Made by a program: the position numbers and the translations under genes. This document shows, in pieces, positions 8,581-17,096 of a DNA stretch of 64,000 nucleotides. Source of the stretch: CADEDH01 sp963732695 (GTDB lineage: Bacteria; Actinomycetota; Acidimicrobiia; Acidimicrobiales; SZUA-35). The notes under the pieces are model-generated. The model worked only from the letters and a program-made list of their open reading frames with translations. It had not been told where the DNA came from and ran no database searches. How positions within the stretch are numbered: the stretch's first letter is position 1; each line of letters begins with the position of its first letter. The DNA lies in the NCBI GenBank assembly GCA_963732695.1, contig CAVTAP010000018.1, forward strand, positions 34,934 through 98,933, read 5' to 3'.

Positions 8581-9466
8581 TCAGGGCCGGCGGGGGGCGG
8601 GCACGGTGGGCGGGAGGCGCTGGGCGATCTCGGCGTGACGGCGGGCGATCGGCTCGTCCCACACCTCGTCGGTGAACAGCCAGAACTGGTCGGTGAGCAC
8701 GGCGTCGTGCACCAGGTCGGCCACCTCGGGGGGCGGTTTGCCGTTCTCGATCATGCGCTTCACCACGTCGATGAACCGGTTGGTGCCGGCATCGCGGGAC
8801 CCGGAGGGGGCGGCGTCGCGTCGGAGGGGCGGCGGGCCGGGCCGGGCGGCCGCCGGGGCGATTGCGGTCGGAGCTGAGGATGTTGGTGGCCACGAACCCG
8901 GGGCACAGGCACGTCACCCCGATCCCGGCTGTGCCCGACCGCTTCAGCTCGTGGAACAGGGTCTCGCTCAGCGTCACCACCCCGTGCTTGGACACGTTGT
9001 AGGGGGCGCCCCAGGGCGACGAGGTGTGGCCGGCGATCGAGGCCGTGGTCACCACGTGGCCGTCGCCGTGGGTGAGCAGGTGGGGCACGAAGGTGCGGAT
9101 CCCGTGGATCACGCCCCACAGGTTCACGCCCAGGGTCCAGCTCCAGTCCTCCACCGACAGCTTCCACGACGGGCCGTTGGCCCCGCCCACCCCGGCGTTG
9201 AGACACACCACGTTGACGGCGCCGAAGGCGTCGACGGCGGCCGCCAGCACCGCCTCGTGGTCTTCGGCCCGGGAGACGTCGCACCGCACGCCGATGGCCT
9301 CGGCCCCGGTGGCCCGGATGTCGGCCACCGCCGCGTCCCGGGGGCCGTCCTCGATGTCGGCCACCACCACCCTCATACCGGCCCGGGCGAAGCGGTCGGC
9401 AAAGGCCCGCCCCATGCCCGAAGCTCCACCGGTCACCACCGCCGTGCGGCCCTCCAACGTCTGCAT
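8581..9466 (-). pseudogene. Short-chain dehydrogenase/reductase, frameshifted
   Basis: The first ~200 residues are a classical SDR: TGGASGMG cofactor motif (12-19), LNAGVGG, catalytic Ser143, Tyr156 and Lys160 in YNVSK, and CLCPGFVATN. Near 8845-8870 the frame changes within a G/C-rich run. The continuing C-terminus (KRMIENGKPPPEVADLV, then TDQFWLFTDEVW) is in another frame and stops at 8581. Joined across a single-base change the protein would be about 295 residues, normal for the family. It is therefore either a recent pseudogene or an intact gene with an assembly indel. The predicted reaction is NAD(P)-dependent oxidation of an unidentified alcohol. Confidence 0.78.
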
Positions 9467-9671
9467 GGCCCGATCCTGGCCCGGTGGGCGGGCCGGGGCA
9501 AGCGACCGGCCGGACGCTCACCGGGCGAGGTGCGTCGGGTCGGCTACCCGTGTCGCGTCCAATTCTCGACACAAGCCCCCCGGTGGGGCATCCGAAGATG
9601 ATCCGGCGCCTCCTGCTTGTTTAGATTCCGACAAGGGCGCGAGCGTCGATGCGTTTGCGACTGGGGCAGCA

Positions 9672-11267
9672 ATGGGGCACGAGATGAGTCTGTTCTCCGA
9701 CGACGAACCGTTGGGTCCTGCCGTCATGGGCGAGAACGCCGGACGTTCGCAGCTCCTGCAGGTCTACGACACCAGCGTCCACCTGCACGTGCAGGCCCGC
9801 CAGAATCCACCGGCGTTCATCATCGGGCGACGTGGAGCGGGCAAGACCGCTCTGCTGCTGTCGACGCGGCTCGACGAGGGGACGGTTGACGTGATGCTCA
9901 GCCGCCACAACACCTTCCAACGGGTGCAGGTGCTCGTCGACGCAATCGACCGGCAGCTGCCGCTCACGGAGGAGGGCGTGGCCGACATCTGGCGGATGGT
10001 CCTGTGGGCTCCGGTCGCCACCCGGCTGGCCGTCCTGCCCCGCGACCGGCGTGACCCCCGTGAGCAGTACGCCACCCTGTGGGCGGCCACGGCGTCCCTT
10101 CGCCCGGTCTACCACCGCGCGGTGGAGGCGTACCGGCAGAACCCGGAAGACAGCATGCCTCCCGACGACGCCGTGCTCGTCGAGTGGCTGAAGCTCGTGC
10201 TCCAGCAGCTGTCGGACGGACCCCCGATCCTCGGGACCGACGAGCTTCCGACGGTCCTCTGGGTCGGTGAGCTCCCCTTCTCCGCCCTCATCGGGGCGGC
10301 CGAGGCCATCGTGGCCGCCCGCAAAGTGGACGTGGTGGTGATGATCGACTCCCTGGAGAACCTCGGCCCCCTCCTCGATCGGGTGAGCCCGTCCATCAGG
10401 GGCCTGTTCAACCTGATCGGGAGGATGGCGCTGCCCGGCCGTCGCCGTTCGTTCGCCGTCCGGTGCTGCTTTCCCAGCGAGATGTGGGCCGAGCTGGAGC
10501 GGCTGACGGCGGCTCCGCTCAAGGACCTGTCGTCCAAGCTCGTGCTCAAGTGGCGCTACAAGGATCTGCAGTCGATCGCCAACTCCCGCCTGGAGGCGTT
10601 CATGGGGCAGGCCCATCCCGCCGTGGTCGCCCAGGCCCGTTCCGCCGGGCGCACCGTCCTCGACACCGTCCTGCCCGCCACCGTCACCAACATGTCAGGC
10701 CTGGAGGAGCCGGTGCTGCGGTACATGACCCGCCACACCCAGATGCTGCCCCGCCAGTTCATCTACATCCTCAACCAGGCCATCGCCCGGGCCCTGGCGG
10801 CTACCGGCCGGCCCTTCGTGTCGGAGGAGCAGGTCCGCGAGGCGGTGATGGAGTGCGAGGCCAACATCTGCCCCGAGATCTTCTCCGCCCACCGCTTCCG
10901 GTTCCCCGACGCCGAGCAGGTGGCTCGGGAGCTCATCCCCAAGCTGCCCTTCCAGTTCGACGACGGTGATCTCCATGTCGCCTGCCGGGAGCTGGCCCTC
11001 GCCCCCCGCTACCACGAGATCCGGTCGATGCTGACCGAGATCGGGGTCCTGGGCCAGCTGTTGAGCGTCGGCCCGATCTATCGGCACGCCGAGTTCTCCT
11101 ACACCGTGGAAGGCCAGTTCCAGGTGTCGCCCGATCGGCCGTACTGCATCCATCCCCTGTTCGTCCGGCAGTTCAAGTCCCGGGACCTCGCCGGCGGCAG
11201 CCGACCCATGCCGGTGCTGCCAACCGAGGCGTCGCTCGACGACTGGCTCGGGCGGTCGCCGCGATGA
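9672..11267 (+). CDS. P-loop ATPase, first gene of ATPase-patatin pair
   Basis: A 531-residue soluble protein. Walker A is IIGRRGAGKTALL with Lys58-Thr59; the Walker B candidate is VDVVVMIDSLEN with Asp226. Further conserved-looking segments are KLVLKWRYKDLQ, YMTRHTQMLPRQFIYILNQA and a C-terminal domain resembling a winged helix (LLSVGPIYRHAEFSYTVEGQF). I do not recognise a named family with confidence; it resembles bacterial P-loop/STAND-like ATPases that regulate a partner effector. ATG 9672 or ATG 9684 (MSLFSDDE) can serve as start. The stop overlaps the start of the patatin gene by four bases (ATGA), implying translational coupling. The 205 bases upstream contain TAGATT at 9622 as a weak -10 candidate. 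Confidence 0.8.
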   Translation: MGHEMSLFSDDEPLGPAVMGENAGRSQLLQVYDTSVHLHVQARQNPPAFIIGRRGAGKTALLLSTRLDEGTVDVMLSRHNTFQRVQVLVDAIDRQLPLTEEGVADIWRMVLWAPVATRLAVLPRDRRDPREQYATLWAATASLRPVYHRAVEAYRQNPEDSMPPDDAVLVEWLKLVLQQLSDGPPILGTDELPTVLWVGELPFSALIGAAEAIVAARKVDVVVMIDSLENLGPLLDRVSPSIRGLFNLIGRMALPGRRRSFAVRCCFPSEMWAELERLTAAPLKDLSSKLVLKWRYKDLQSIANSRLEAFMGQAHPAVVAQARSAGRTVLDTVLPATVTNMSGLEEPVLRYMTRHTQMLPRQFIYILNQAIARALAATGRPFVSEEQVREAVMECEANICPEIFSAHRFRFPDAEQVARELIPKLPFQFDDGDLHVACRELALAPRYHEIRSMLTEIGVLGQLLSVGPIYRHAEFSYTVEGQFQVSPDRPYCIHPLFVRQFKSRDLAGGSRPMPVLPTEASLDDWLGRSPR

Positions 11268-13279
11268 CCATCGAGCAGCGGTATCTGTTCGGGCCGATGC
11301 CGATAGACGCCGATCCGGTCGGCGTCGCCCTGTCGGGCGGCGGCGTGCGGGCCGCCTGCCTGGGCCTCGGCGCCCTGCAGGTGCTGGAGGAACACGACGT
11401 GCTCGGCCGCACCCGCCACGTCGCCGCCGTCTCGGGCGGCAGCTACATCGCCGCCGCCTTCATGGCCGCCCGGAGCATCGAGGGCGGGAGCGAGGCCCGC
11501 CGGCCGGTGGAGGAACGGCCGTGGAGCCGGTGCTCGCCCGAAGAGCTCCATCTGAAACGGAACCTCCACTACCTGGCCGACAATCTCAACGACCTCCTGC
11601 TCGGCGCCGCCGTCTACCTGCTCGGCCTGATCCTCAACCTCGTTCCGTTCGCCGCCGCCATGATCGCCGCCGGCATCGGGTTGGGATGGACCTACCGTTC
11701 GTCGGGCTTCCTCGAGGTGACGGCGGACGGCGTGCAGCCCGGCCGGCCCGGCCTCCGGTTGGTGGTCATCGGGACGCTCATCCTCGCCGGCGCTGGCTAC
11801 GAGTACATCCGGTCCACGCCGGACCGGGGTCGGGTCAACCGATCGGCGTACCTCGTCGTGTCGGCGTCGGCGCTCCTCCTCGTACCACACCCGGTGGCCG
11901 CACTGGTGGCCAAGCGGCCGTCGGGGGTCGACTGGCAGCGTGGGATCGTGCAGTCGGCGCTGCTCCTGGGGCTGGCCCTGGTGCTGGCCCGGGTGATGCT
12001 GGCCACCCAGTGGTCGGCCGCCGTCCGACGTTTCGACCGGCTGGTCCGCTCAGTGGCCCGGTTGATCCTGGCTTTGGCGGTGGTGGCGGCGGTCAGCCTG
12101 CCGTTCCTCTACTGCTGCGCAATCGGCGCCGACCTCGGGTGGTGGCCGGCAGCAGCCACGCTCGCCCTCTCGGGCCTGGTGCTGGTTGTCGCCGGACTGT
12201 TCGTCCACGCCAACAACACGTCGCTGCACTACCTGTACGCCACCCGCCTCGACCGGGCCTATGTGGTACGGGCCCGATCCGACACCCGGAGAGCGGTACA
12301 CCTGTCGGAGCTCACCCTCCACGACCTGCCTCCCGCCCCCGGGACACCGGAGCTGGTGGTCTGCTCGGCCGTCAACCTCCGGGCCCGGGAGTCGGCGCTG
12401 GGCGAGAGCTGCGGGCCCTTCGTGTTCTGCCACTCGATGGTCGGCTCGTCGTTGCTGGCCGACGAGGACCACGACGGCTACGTGGCGTCCGACGAGTTGT
12501 TCGGCGAGGCCACGGCCCAGGCCCGCAAGTCGCTGGCCACCCTCATCGCCGCCAGCGGCGGCGCCATCGCCCCCAACATGGGGCGGTACTCCAGCCTGGG
12601 GACCCGGCTGATCATGGTCATCCTCAACCTGCGCCTCGGCTACTGGATCCGCAACCCGGTGAACGGCCACGGCCGGGCGGCCAACGGCACGCTGGCCCAG
12701 GGCTGGCACGAGCCCGGTCCGCTCGGCTCGTTCCGGGAGGCGCTCGGCAACCTGTCGATCCATCACCACTACCTGTTCGTCAGCGATGGCGGGCACTGGG
12801 ACAACTCCGGGGTGCTGGAGCTGCTCCGCCGTCGGTCCTCGACCGTATTCTTCTGCGACGCGGCGGGCGACGCCGGACGGCTCGGGAACCTGCTGCGCCT
12901 CATCTCCCTGGCCCGCAGCGAGTTGGGCGTGGAGTTCGACAGCACCGAGCGCCTCCTGAGCGACACTTCGCCCGTGGTTCGCCTCAACTTCCGCTACCCC
13001 GACGACCCCGACGACGTGTACGGCCGGTCGCTGCTGGTCATGCGGACGTTCATGTCGCCCGAGATGCCGGCCGACCTGGTTGCCCTGTCGAGGACCAGCT
13101 CCCGGTTTCCCCAGCACTCGACGCTCAACCAGTTCCTGTCCTCCCGGGACGTCGACGCCTACGTGTCATTGGGCCGGTGGTTGGCCCGGGAGGCCGTCCG
13201 TCGGGCCGACCTGCCGGCCCAGCAGCCGACGGAGCTACGGCTGCCGCCGGTTCGGCGTCGGGCGCTGCATACCGACTGA
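11264..13279 (+). CDS. Membrane-spanning patatin/cPLA2-like phospholipase
   Basis: A 671-residue protein. The patatin signature is complete but split: oxyanion loop SGGGVRA (24-30), nucleophile elbow AVSGGS with Ser57 (closer to the cPLA2 elbow than to strict GxSxG), and the catalytic Asp in SDGGHWDNSG (Asp508). Between Ser57 and Asp508 lie about six or seven hydrophobic helices (~105-330), so the lipase fold appears to be interrupted by a membrane domain. The predicted activity is hydrolysis of membrane phospholipids, controlled by the preceding ATPase, whose stop codon overlaps this start. No signal peptide is needed with internal membrane anchors. A toxic effector that damages the cell's own membrane is a reasonable hypothesis, not shown by sequence. 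Confidence 0.85.
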   Translation: MTIEQRYLFGPMPIDADPVGVALSGGGVRAACLGLGALQVLEEHDVLGRTRHVAAVSGGSYIAAAFMAARSIEGGSEARRPVEERPWSRCSPEELHLKRNLHYLADNLNDLLLGAAVYLLGLILNLVPFAAAMIAAGIGLGWTYRSSGFLEVTADGVQPGRPGLRLVVIGTLILAGAGYEYIRSTPDRGRVNRSAYLVVSASALLLVPHPVAALVAKRPSGVDWQRGIVQSALLLGLALVLARVMLATQWSAAVRRFDRLVRSVARLILALAVVAAVSLPFLYCCAIGADLGWWPAAATLALSGLVLVVAGLFVHANNTSLHYLYATRLDRAYVVRARSDTRRAVHLSELTLHDLPPAPGTPELVVCSAVNLRARESALGESCGPFVFCHSMVGSSLLADEDHDGYVASDELFGEATAQARKSLATLIAASGGAIAPNMGRYSSLGTRLIMVILNLRLGYWIRNPVNGHGRAANGTLAQGWHEPGPLGSFREALGNLSIHHHYLFVSDGGHWDNSGVLELLRRRSSTVFFCDAAGDAGRLGNLLRLISLARSELGVEFDSTERLLSDTSPVVRLNFRYPDDPDDVYGRSLLVMRTFMSPEMPADLVALSRTSSRFPQHSTLNQFLSSRDVDAYVSLGRWLAREAVRRADLPAQQPTELRLPPVRRRALHTD

Positions 13280-13392
13280 CCACCGGCTGGGGCCGCACAT
13301 GGGGCGGGGTGATTCGGACCGGTCGGTGCCTGCTGCCTACGCTGGACGCACAGCACGCCCGGGCCTGGGCGACGGATCGAAGGGGAGGCGCC

Positions 13393-14478
13393 GTGAGCAG
13401 CATGGTCCCGAAAGCAGTCACGATCACCGACGACACCATGCGGGAGGGGCTGCAGATCGAGAGCCCCGACATCCCGGTGGACGAGAAGCTCCGCCTGCTC
13501 GACGCCCTGGGCGAAACGGGGGCCAAGGTCATTTCGATCGGCTCGTTCGCCCACCCCAAGTGGACGCCGGCCATGGCCTGCATCGAGGAGATCGCCGAGC
13601 GGTTCGTGCCCAAGCCGGGCGTCACCTACACCGCCGCCATCTTCAACCAGAAGGGCTTCGAGCGGGCCGACCGCTTCTACCCCAAGATCGACGTCCGCAC
13701 CCGGCGCTTCGGCCTCCACGTCGAGCTGTGCGACTCCTTCGCCCGCCGCAACTACAACCGCAGCCAGGCCCAGCAGATCGCCGGGATGGACGGCATCGTG
13801 CAGGCGGCGGCCGACGCCGGGGTCACGTCCGGCTCGGTGACCCTGGGCAACCCGTTCGGCTCGAACTTCGAGGGTCCCTTCACCCTGGAGCAGCGGCTCG
13901 ACATGGTGGGCCTGATGGTGGAGAAGTGGCATGCCCGGGGGATCGACGTGGGCACGCTGTCCATCTCCGACGCCATGGGCTGGAACGCCCCCCACACCAC
14001 CCGGGAGACGATCACGGCGATCTCCGAGATGTTCCCCGAGATCACCAAGTTCCACATGCACCTCCACAACACCCGGGGGGCCACGATCGCCAGCTACTAC
14101 GAGGCCCTCCAGCTCGGGGTGGACAGCTTCGACACCTCCATCGGGGGCATGGGCGGCTGCCCCTACTGCGGCAACGGCCGGGCCGCCGGCCACCTGCCCA
14201 CCGAGGACTTCGTCGACCTGTGCCACGAGATGGGCATCGAGACCGGCTACGACCTCGACAAGCTGATCCAGGCGGCCTGGATCGCCGAGGAGGTGGTGGG
14301 CCACCCGCTGTGGGGACACGTGTCCAAGGGCGGGCCCCGGCCCCGGGGCCAGACGCTCTACCCGGTCGACATGCCCTTCGTCGAGACCCTCGACGAGGCG
14401 TCGCACTTCCTGCGGGGGGCCGGGGTGTACCACGGCCAGATCGCCCCGTGGGAGGCGGGCAGCGCCCTCACCGGCTGA
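13393..14478 (+). CDS. HMG-CoA lyase-like / DRE-TIM metallolyase family protein
   Basis: A 361-residue TIM-barrel protein of the HMG-CoA lyase/homocitrate synthase superfamily. It has the DDTMREGLQ motif (13-21, matching D-x-x-x-R-x-G-x-Q), metal-ligand HxH at His221/His223 in FHMHLHN, and a GGMGGCPYCGNGRAAGHLPTED loop with the catalytic-loop Cys typical of HMG-CoA lyase. It probably cleaves or forms a C-C bond of a hydroxyacyl-CoA, but the substrate is not assured. GTG 13393 is chosen because GGGGAGG lies five bases upstream; the internal ATG at 13402 is too far from it. TACGCT at ~13338 may be a -10 element. Confidence 0.84.
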   Translation: MSSMVPKAVTITDDTMREGLQIESPDIPVDEKLRLLDALGETGAKVISIGSFAHPKWTPAMACIEEIAERFVPKPGVTYTAAIFNQKGFERADRFYPKIDVRTRRFGLHVELCDSFARRNYNRSQAQQIAGMDGIVQAAADAGVTSGSVTLGNPFGSNFEGPFTLEQRLDMVGLMVEKWHARGIDVGTLSISDAMGWNAPHTTRETITAISEMFPEITKFHMHLHNTRGATIASYYEALQLGVDSFDTSIGGMGGCPYCGNGRAAGHLPTEDFVDLCHEMGIETGYDLDKLIQAAWIAEEVVGHPLWGHVSKGGPRPRGQTLYPVDMPFVETLDEASHFLRGAGVYHGQIAPWEAGSALTG

Positions 14479-14507
14479 CGCCGGCCCCGGGCAGGGGCGC
14501 AATTGCG

Positions 14508-14634
14508 TTGCCCCCGCCCTGTGGGATCCCCTACGCTCGAACCCGTGCTCCTGTGAGACGTGACCGCATCTCTGCTGCCGGTGGAGCCGCCCCCTGGGCG
14601 GGCTCCCGGCGCCTCTCACGTCAAGGAGCATCTC
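14508..14634 (+). promoter_or_regulatory. Promoter and possible attenuator leader of the ABC-F gene
   Basis: TTGCCC (14508-14513) and TACGCT (14532-14537) are spaced 18 bases. The predicted transcript begins at or beside a tiny ORF, GTG CTC CTG TGA (14545-14556). Downstream, GACGTGA/TCACGTC can pair around an inner GC-rich hairpin (GAGCCGCCCC...GGCGGGCTC), ending just before AAGGAG and the ABC-F start. The layout resembles ribosome-mediated attenuation leaders of antibiotic-resistance ABC-F genes, but function is inferred. An in-frame GTG at 14560 could alternatively extend the ABC-F protein. Confidence 0.5.
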
Positions 14635-16206
14635 ATGTCAGCCACCCCTCTCGCTCTCCGTCACGTCAATGTGACCTGGCCCGATGGCACCCCCTGCCTC
14701 GCCGATCTCGATCTCGTCGTTCCCGCCGGACGGTCGGGTCTGGTCGGGGCCAACGGCTCCGGCAAGTCCACCGTGCTGCGGCTGTTCGCCGGCGAGTTCG
14801 CCCCCGATTCCGGACGGGTCACCGCCCCGACGCCGGTCGGGTATCTGCCGCAGGACCTCACCCTCGACGTGGCCCAGTCGGCCGAGGTGTTCCTCGGTGT
14901 CGCCGCGGCCCGAGCCGCGCTGCGCCGGATCGAGGCGGGCTCCACCGATCCCGTCGACTACGACACGGTGGAGGGGCGGTGGGACGTGGAGGAACGGGTC
15001 ACCGCCACCCTGGCCCAGGTCGGCCTGCCGGCCGGCACGCTCGACCGTCGCCTCGGTGAGCTCTCCGGCGGTGAGGTCGTGCAACTGGCGCTGACCCGGC
15101 TGCTGCTCGACGAGCCCGCAGTGCTGCTGCTCGACGAGCCGTCGAACAATCTCGACGCAGCCGGCCGGGAGCGGCTGGCCGAGGTGATGGCGGGTTGGCG
15201 GGGGACGCTGCTCGTGGTGTCCCACGATGCCGACCTGCTCGAGCCCCTGGACCGGATCGGGGAACTCGGCCCCGGCGGGGTTCGGTGGTACGGAGGCGGC
15301 TACACGTCGTACCTCGATCAGGTGCATGTCGAGCAGGCCGCCGCCGAGCAGGCGGTCACCACGGCCGCGGCCGACGTCCGCCGCCAGCGCGACGACCTCG
15401 TCGGGGCCGAGCGGGTGCTGGCCAAAAGGCGCCGGTACGGCTCGAAGATGTACGCCATCAAGCGGGAGCCCCGGGCCGTGATGAAGCTCCGGAAGCGGGC
15501 GGCCCAGGAGTCGGCGGCGGCCTACACCCGCACCCACGAGCAGCGTCTCGCCGAGGCTCGCCAGCACCTCGCCGAAGCCGCGTCCCGGCTCCGTCACGAC
15601 CCCACGATCCGGGTCGAGCTGCCGGGAACGGTGGTGCCATCGGGGCGGATCGTCGTGCGCACCAAGGATCTGGTCCTCCGTACGGGGCGCGAGGTCGCGC
15701 TGGAGCTACGAGGGCCGGAGCGGGTGGCCCTGGTCGGGCCGAACGGGGCCGGCAAGACCACGCTCCTGCGGACCCTGGCTGGTGACCTGGACCCGGCGGC
15801 GGGCGCCGTCGAGGTGGGAGTGCCGATCGGGGTGCTTCCACAACGGCTCGACGTGCTCGACGACACGCTCAGCGTGTTCGCCAACGTCGCCGCCGGCACG
15901 CCGGCGGCGGCCAATGCGGTGCGAGCCCAACTGGCCCGGTTCGGCTTCCGGGGGTCCGCCGCTGAACAGACAGCCGGCACGCTGTCAGGCGGGGAACGGC
16001 TGCGGGCGACCCTGGCGACGGTGTTGCTGGCTGATCCGGCGCCCCAGCTCCTGCTGCTCGACGAGCCGTCGAACAATCTCGACTTCGCGGCCCGGGAGTC
16101 CCTGCTCTCGGCGTTGGCCGACTATCGGGGCGCGTTGGTCGTGGTCTCCCACGACCAACGCTTCCTCGACGAGGTAGGCGTGGACAGGGTGATCGCGCTG
16201 AACTGA
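14635..16206 (+). CDS. ABC-F family ATP-binding protein
   Basis: A 523-residue protein with two ABC ATPase domains and no membrane segment. The first has GANGSGKS (38-45), the LSGGEVVQLALTR signature and LLLDEPSNNLD; the second has GPNGAGKTT (~368), LSGGERLRATLA and LLLLDEPSNNLD. Between them is a charged helical linker (~225-325) with KRRRYGSKMYAIKREPRAV, the arm that enters the ribosome in ABC-F proteins. Members either modulate translation or protect ribosomes from antibiotics. I cannot assign a drug class, but the leader structure favours induction by translation stress. ATG 14635 follows AAGGAG at good spacing. Confidence 0.88.
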   Translation: MSATPLALRHVNVTWPDGTPCLADLDLVVPAGRSGLVGANGSGKSTVLRLFAGEFAPDSGRVTAPTPVGYLPQDLTLDVAQSAEVFLGVAAARAALRRIEAGSTDPVDYDTVEGRWDVEERVTATLAQVGLPAGTLDRRLGELSGGEVVQLALTRLLLDEPAVLLLDEPSNNLDAAGRERLAEVMAGWRGTLLVVSHDADLLEPLDRIGELGPGGVRWYGGGYTSYLDQVHVEQAAAEQAVTTAAADVRRQRDDLVGAERVLAKRRRYGSKMYAIKREPRAVMKLRKRAAQESAAAYTRTHEQRLAEARQHLAEAASRLRHDPTIRVELPGTVVPSGRIVVRTKDLVLRTGREVALELRGPERVALVGPNGAGKTTLLRTLAGDLDPAAGAVEVGVPIGVLPQRLDVLDDTLSVFANVAAGTPAAANAVRAQLARFGFRGSAAEQTAGTLSGGERLRATLATVLLADPAPQLLLLDEPSNNLDFAARESLLSALADYRGALVVVSHDQRFLDEVGVDRVIALN

Positions 16207-16285
16207 CGGATCTCGATCACCCCCCGGACGGCCACGACGTGACCACGGTGGTTGAAAGGCTGTGTTCAGCGACCACACTGGGGCG

Positions 16286-17053
16286 ATGACCACCTCCCCG
16301 CTCACCGTGGCCGTGGCCCAGTCGATTTCGGTTCCCGGTGCGGTGGAGGAGAACGCCCGCCGGGCCGCCCTGCTCATCGAGCGTTACGTGGAGCGGGGGG
16401 TGCGTCTGATCGTGTTCCCTGAGCTGTCGCTGGTCGACTACGAGCTCGAGCAGTTCGCCGACCCGGCCGTCTGGGTCACCGACGACGACCCCCGGCTCGA
16501 CCCGCTGCGGGACGGTTGTCGCACCAGCGGCTGCTGTGCCGTTGTGGGGGCGGGCGTCCGCACCGGCGACGGGCGGCGGCTGCTGGCGTCGTTGTACGTC
16601 GATGCCACCGGTGGCGTGACCGTGCACGGCAAGACGAACCTCCACGGCGTGGAGCGGGAGGTGTTCGAGGCGCCGGGGGAGCTCCAGCCCCTGGTCGACG
16701 TGGCCGGATGGCCGGCCGCGCTGGCCGTCTGCTACGACGCCGCCGTGCCGGCCCACGCCCAGGCCGCGGCCGACGCCGGGGCCGAGCTGTACCTGGTGTC
16801 GTCGTGGTACGACGCCCCCGAGTATGACCGGATGAACATCCACCTGGCGTCGCGGGCCATGGACCACCGGATGTACGCCCTGGGGGTCAACCACGCCCGG
16901 GCCCCCCGGCGCGACTCCTGCGGCGGCAGCGGCATCTGGGGCCCCGACGGGACCTGTGAGCTGCGGGCCGGGTACAGCGTGCAGGTGATCGTGGCCGACC
17001 TCGACCACGACCGCCTGGTCGAGCTGCGCACCATCGACCGCGATCTGACGTGA
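16286..17053 (+). CDS. Carbon-nitrogen (nitrilase superfamily) hydrolase
   Basis: A 255-residue member of the nitrilase superfamily with the Glu-Lys-Cys triad visible: Glu46 in FPELS, Lys116 in HGKTNLH and Cys149 in LAVCYDA. A normal-length amidase-type enzyme; substrate unknown (omega-amidase, carbamoylase and others share the fold). The start is ATG 16286, where TTSPLTVAVAQ gives the expected first strand. It lies 79 bases downstream of the ABC-F gene and may share its transcript. A short inverted repeat at 17058-17076 separates it from the convergent CoA-transferase. Confidence 0.85.
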   Translation: MTTSPLTVAVAQSISVPGAVEENARRAALLIERYVERGVRLIVFPELSLVDYELEQFADPAVWVTDDDPRLDPLRDGCRTSGCCAVVGAGVRTGDGRRLLASLYVDATGGVTVHGKTNLHGVEREVFEAPGELQPLVDVAGWPAALAVCYDAAVPAHAQAAADAGAELYLVSSWYDAPEYDRMNIHLASRAMDHRMYALGVNHARAPRRDSCGGSGIWGPDGTCELRAGYSVQVIVADLDHDRLVELRTIDRDLT

Positions 17054-17057
17054 CCTG

Positions 17058-17076
17058 AGCGGCCTCGTCGGCCGCT
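17058..17076. terminator. Short hairpin between convergent genes
   Basis: AGCGGCC at 17058-17064 pairs with GGCCGCT at 17070-17076 around a five-base loop. It sits in the 43-base gap between the convergent nitrilase and CoA-transferase genes. There is no T-tract. Confidence 0.45.
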
Positions 17077-17096
17077 GGTCCGGGTCGGGTGCGGGG

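Noticed and set aside
9640..13279. CBASS system
   Set aside because: A patatin effector is present, but no cGAS/DncV-like nucleotidyltransferase or Cap2/Cap3 genes are nearby; the partner is a P-loop ATPase.
11521..14478. Single 985-codon fusion of a Pro/Arg-rich domain to the HMG-CoA-lyase-like enzyme
   Set aside because: The first ~620 codons are a shadow frame of the patatin gene; a strong ribosome-binding site marks the real start at 13393.
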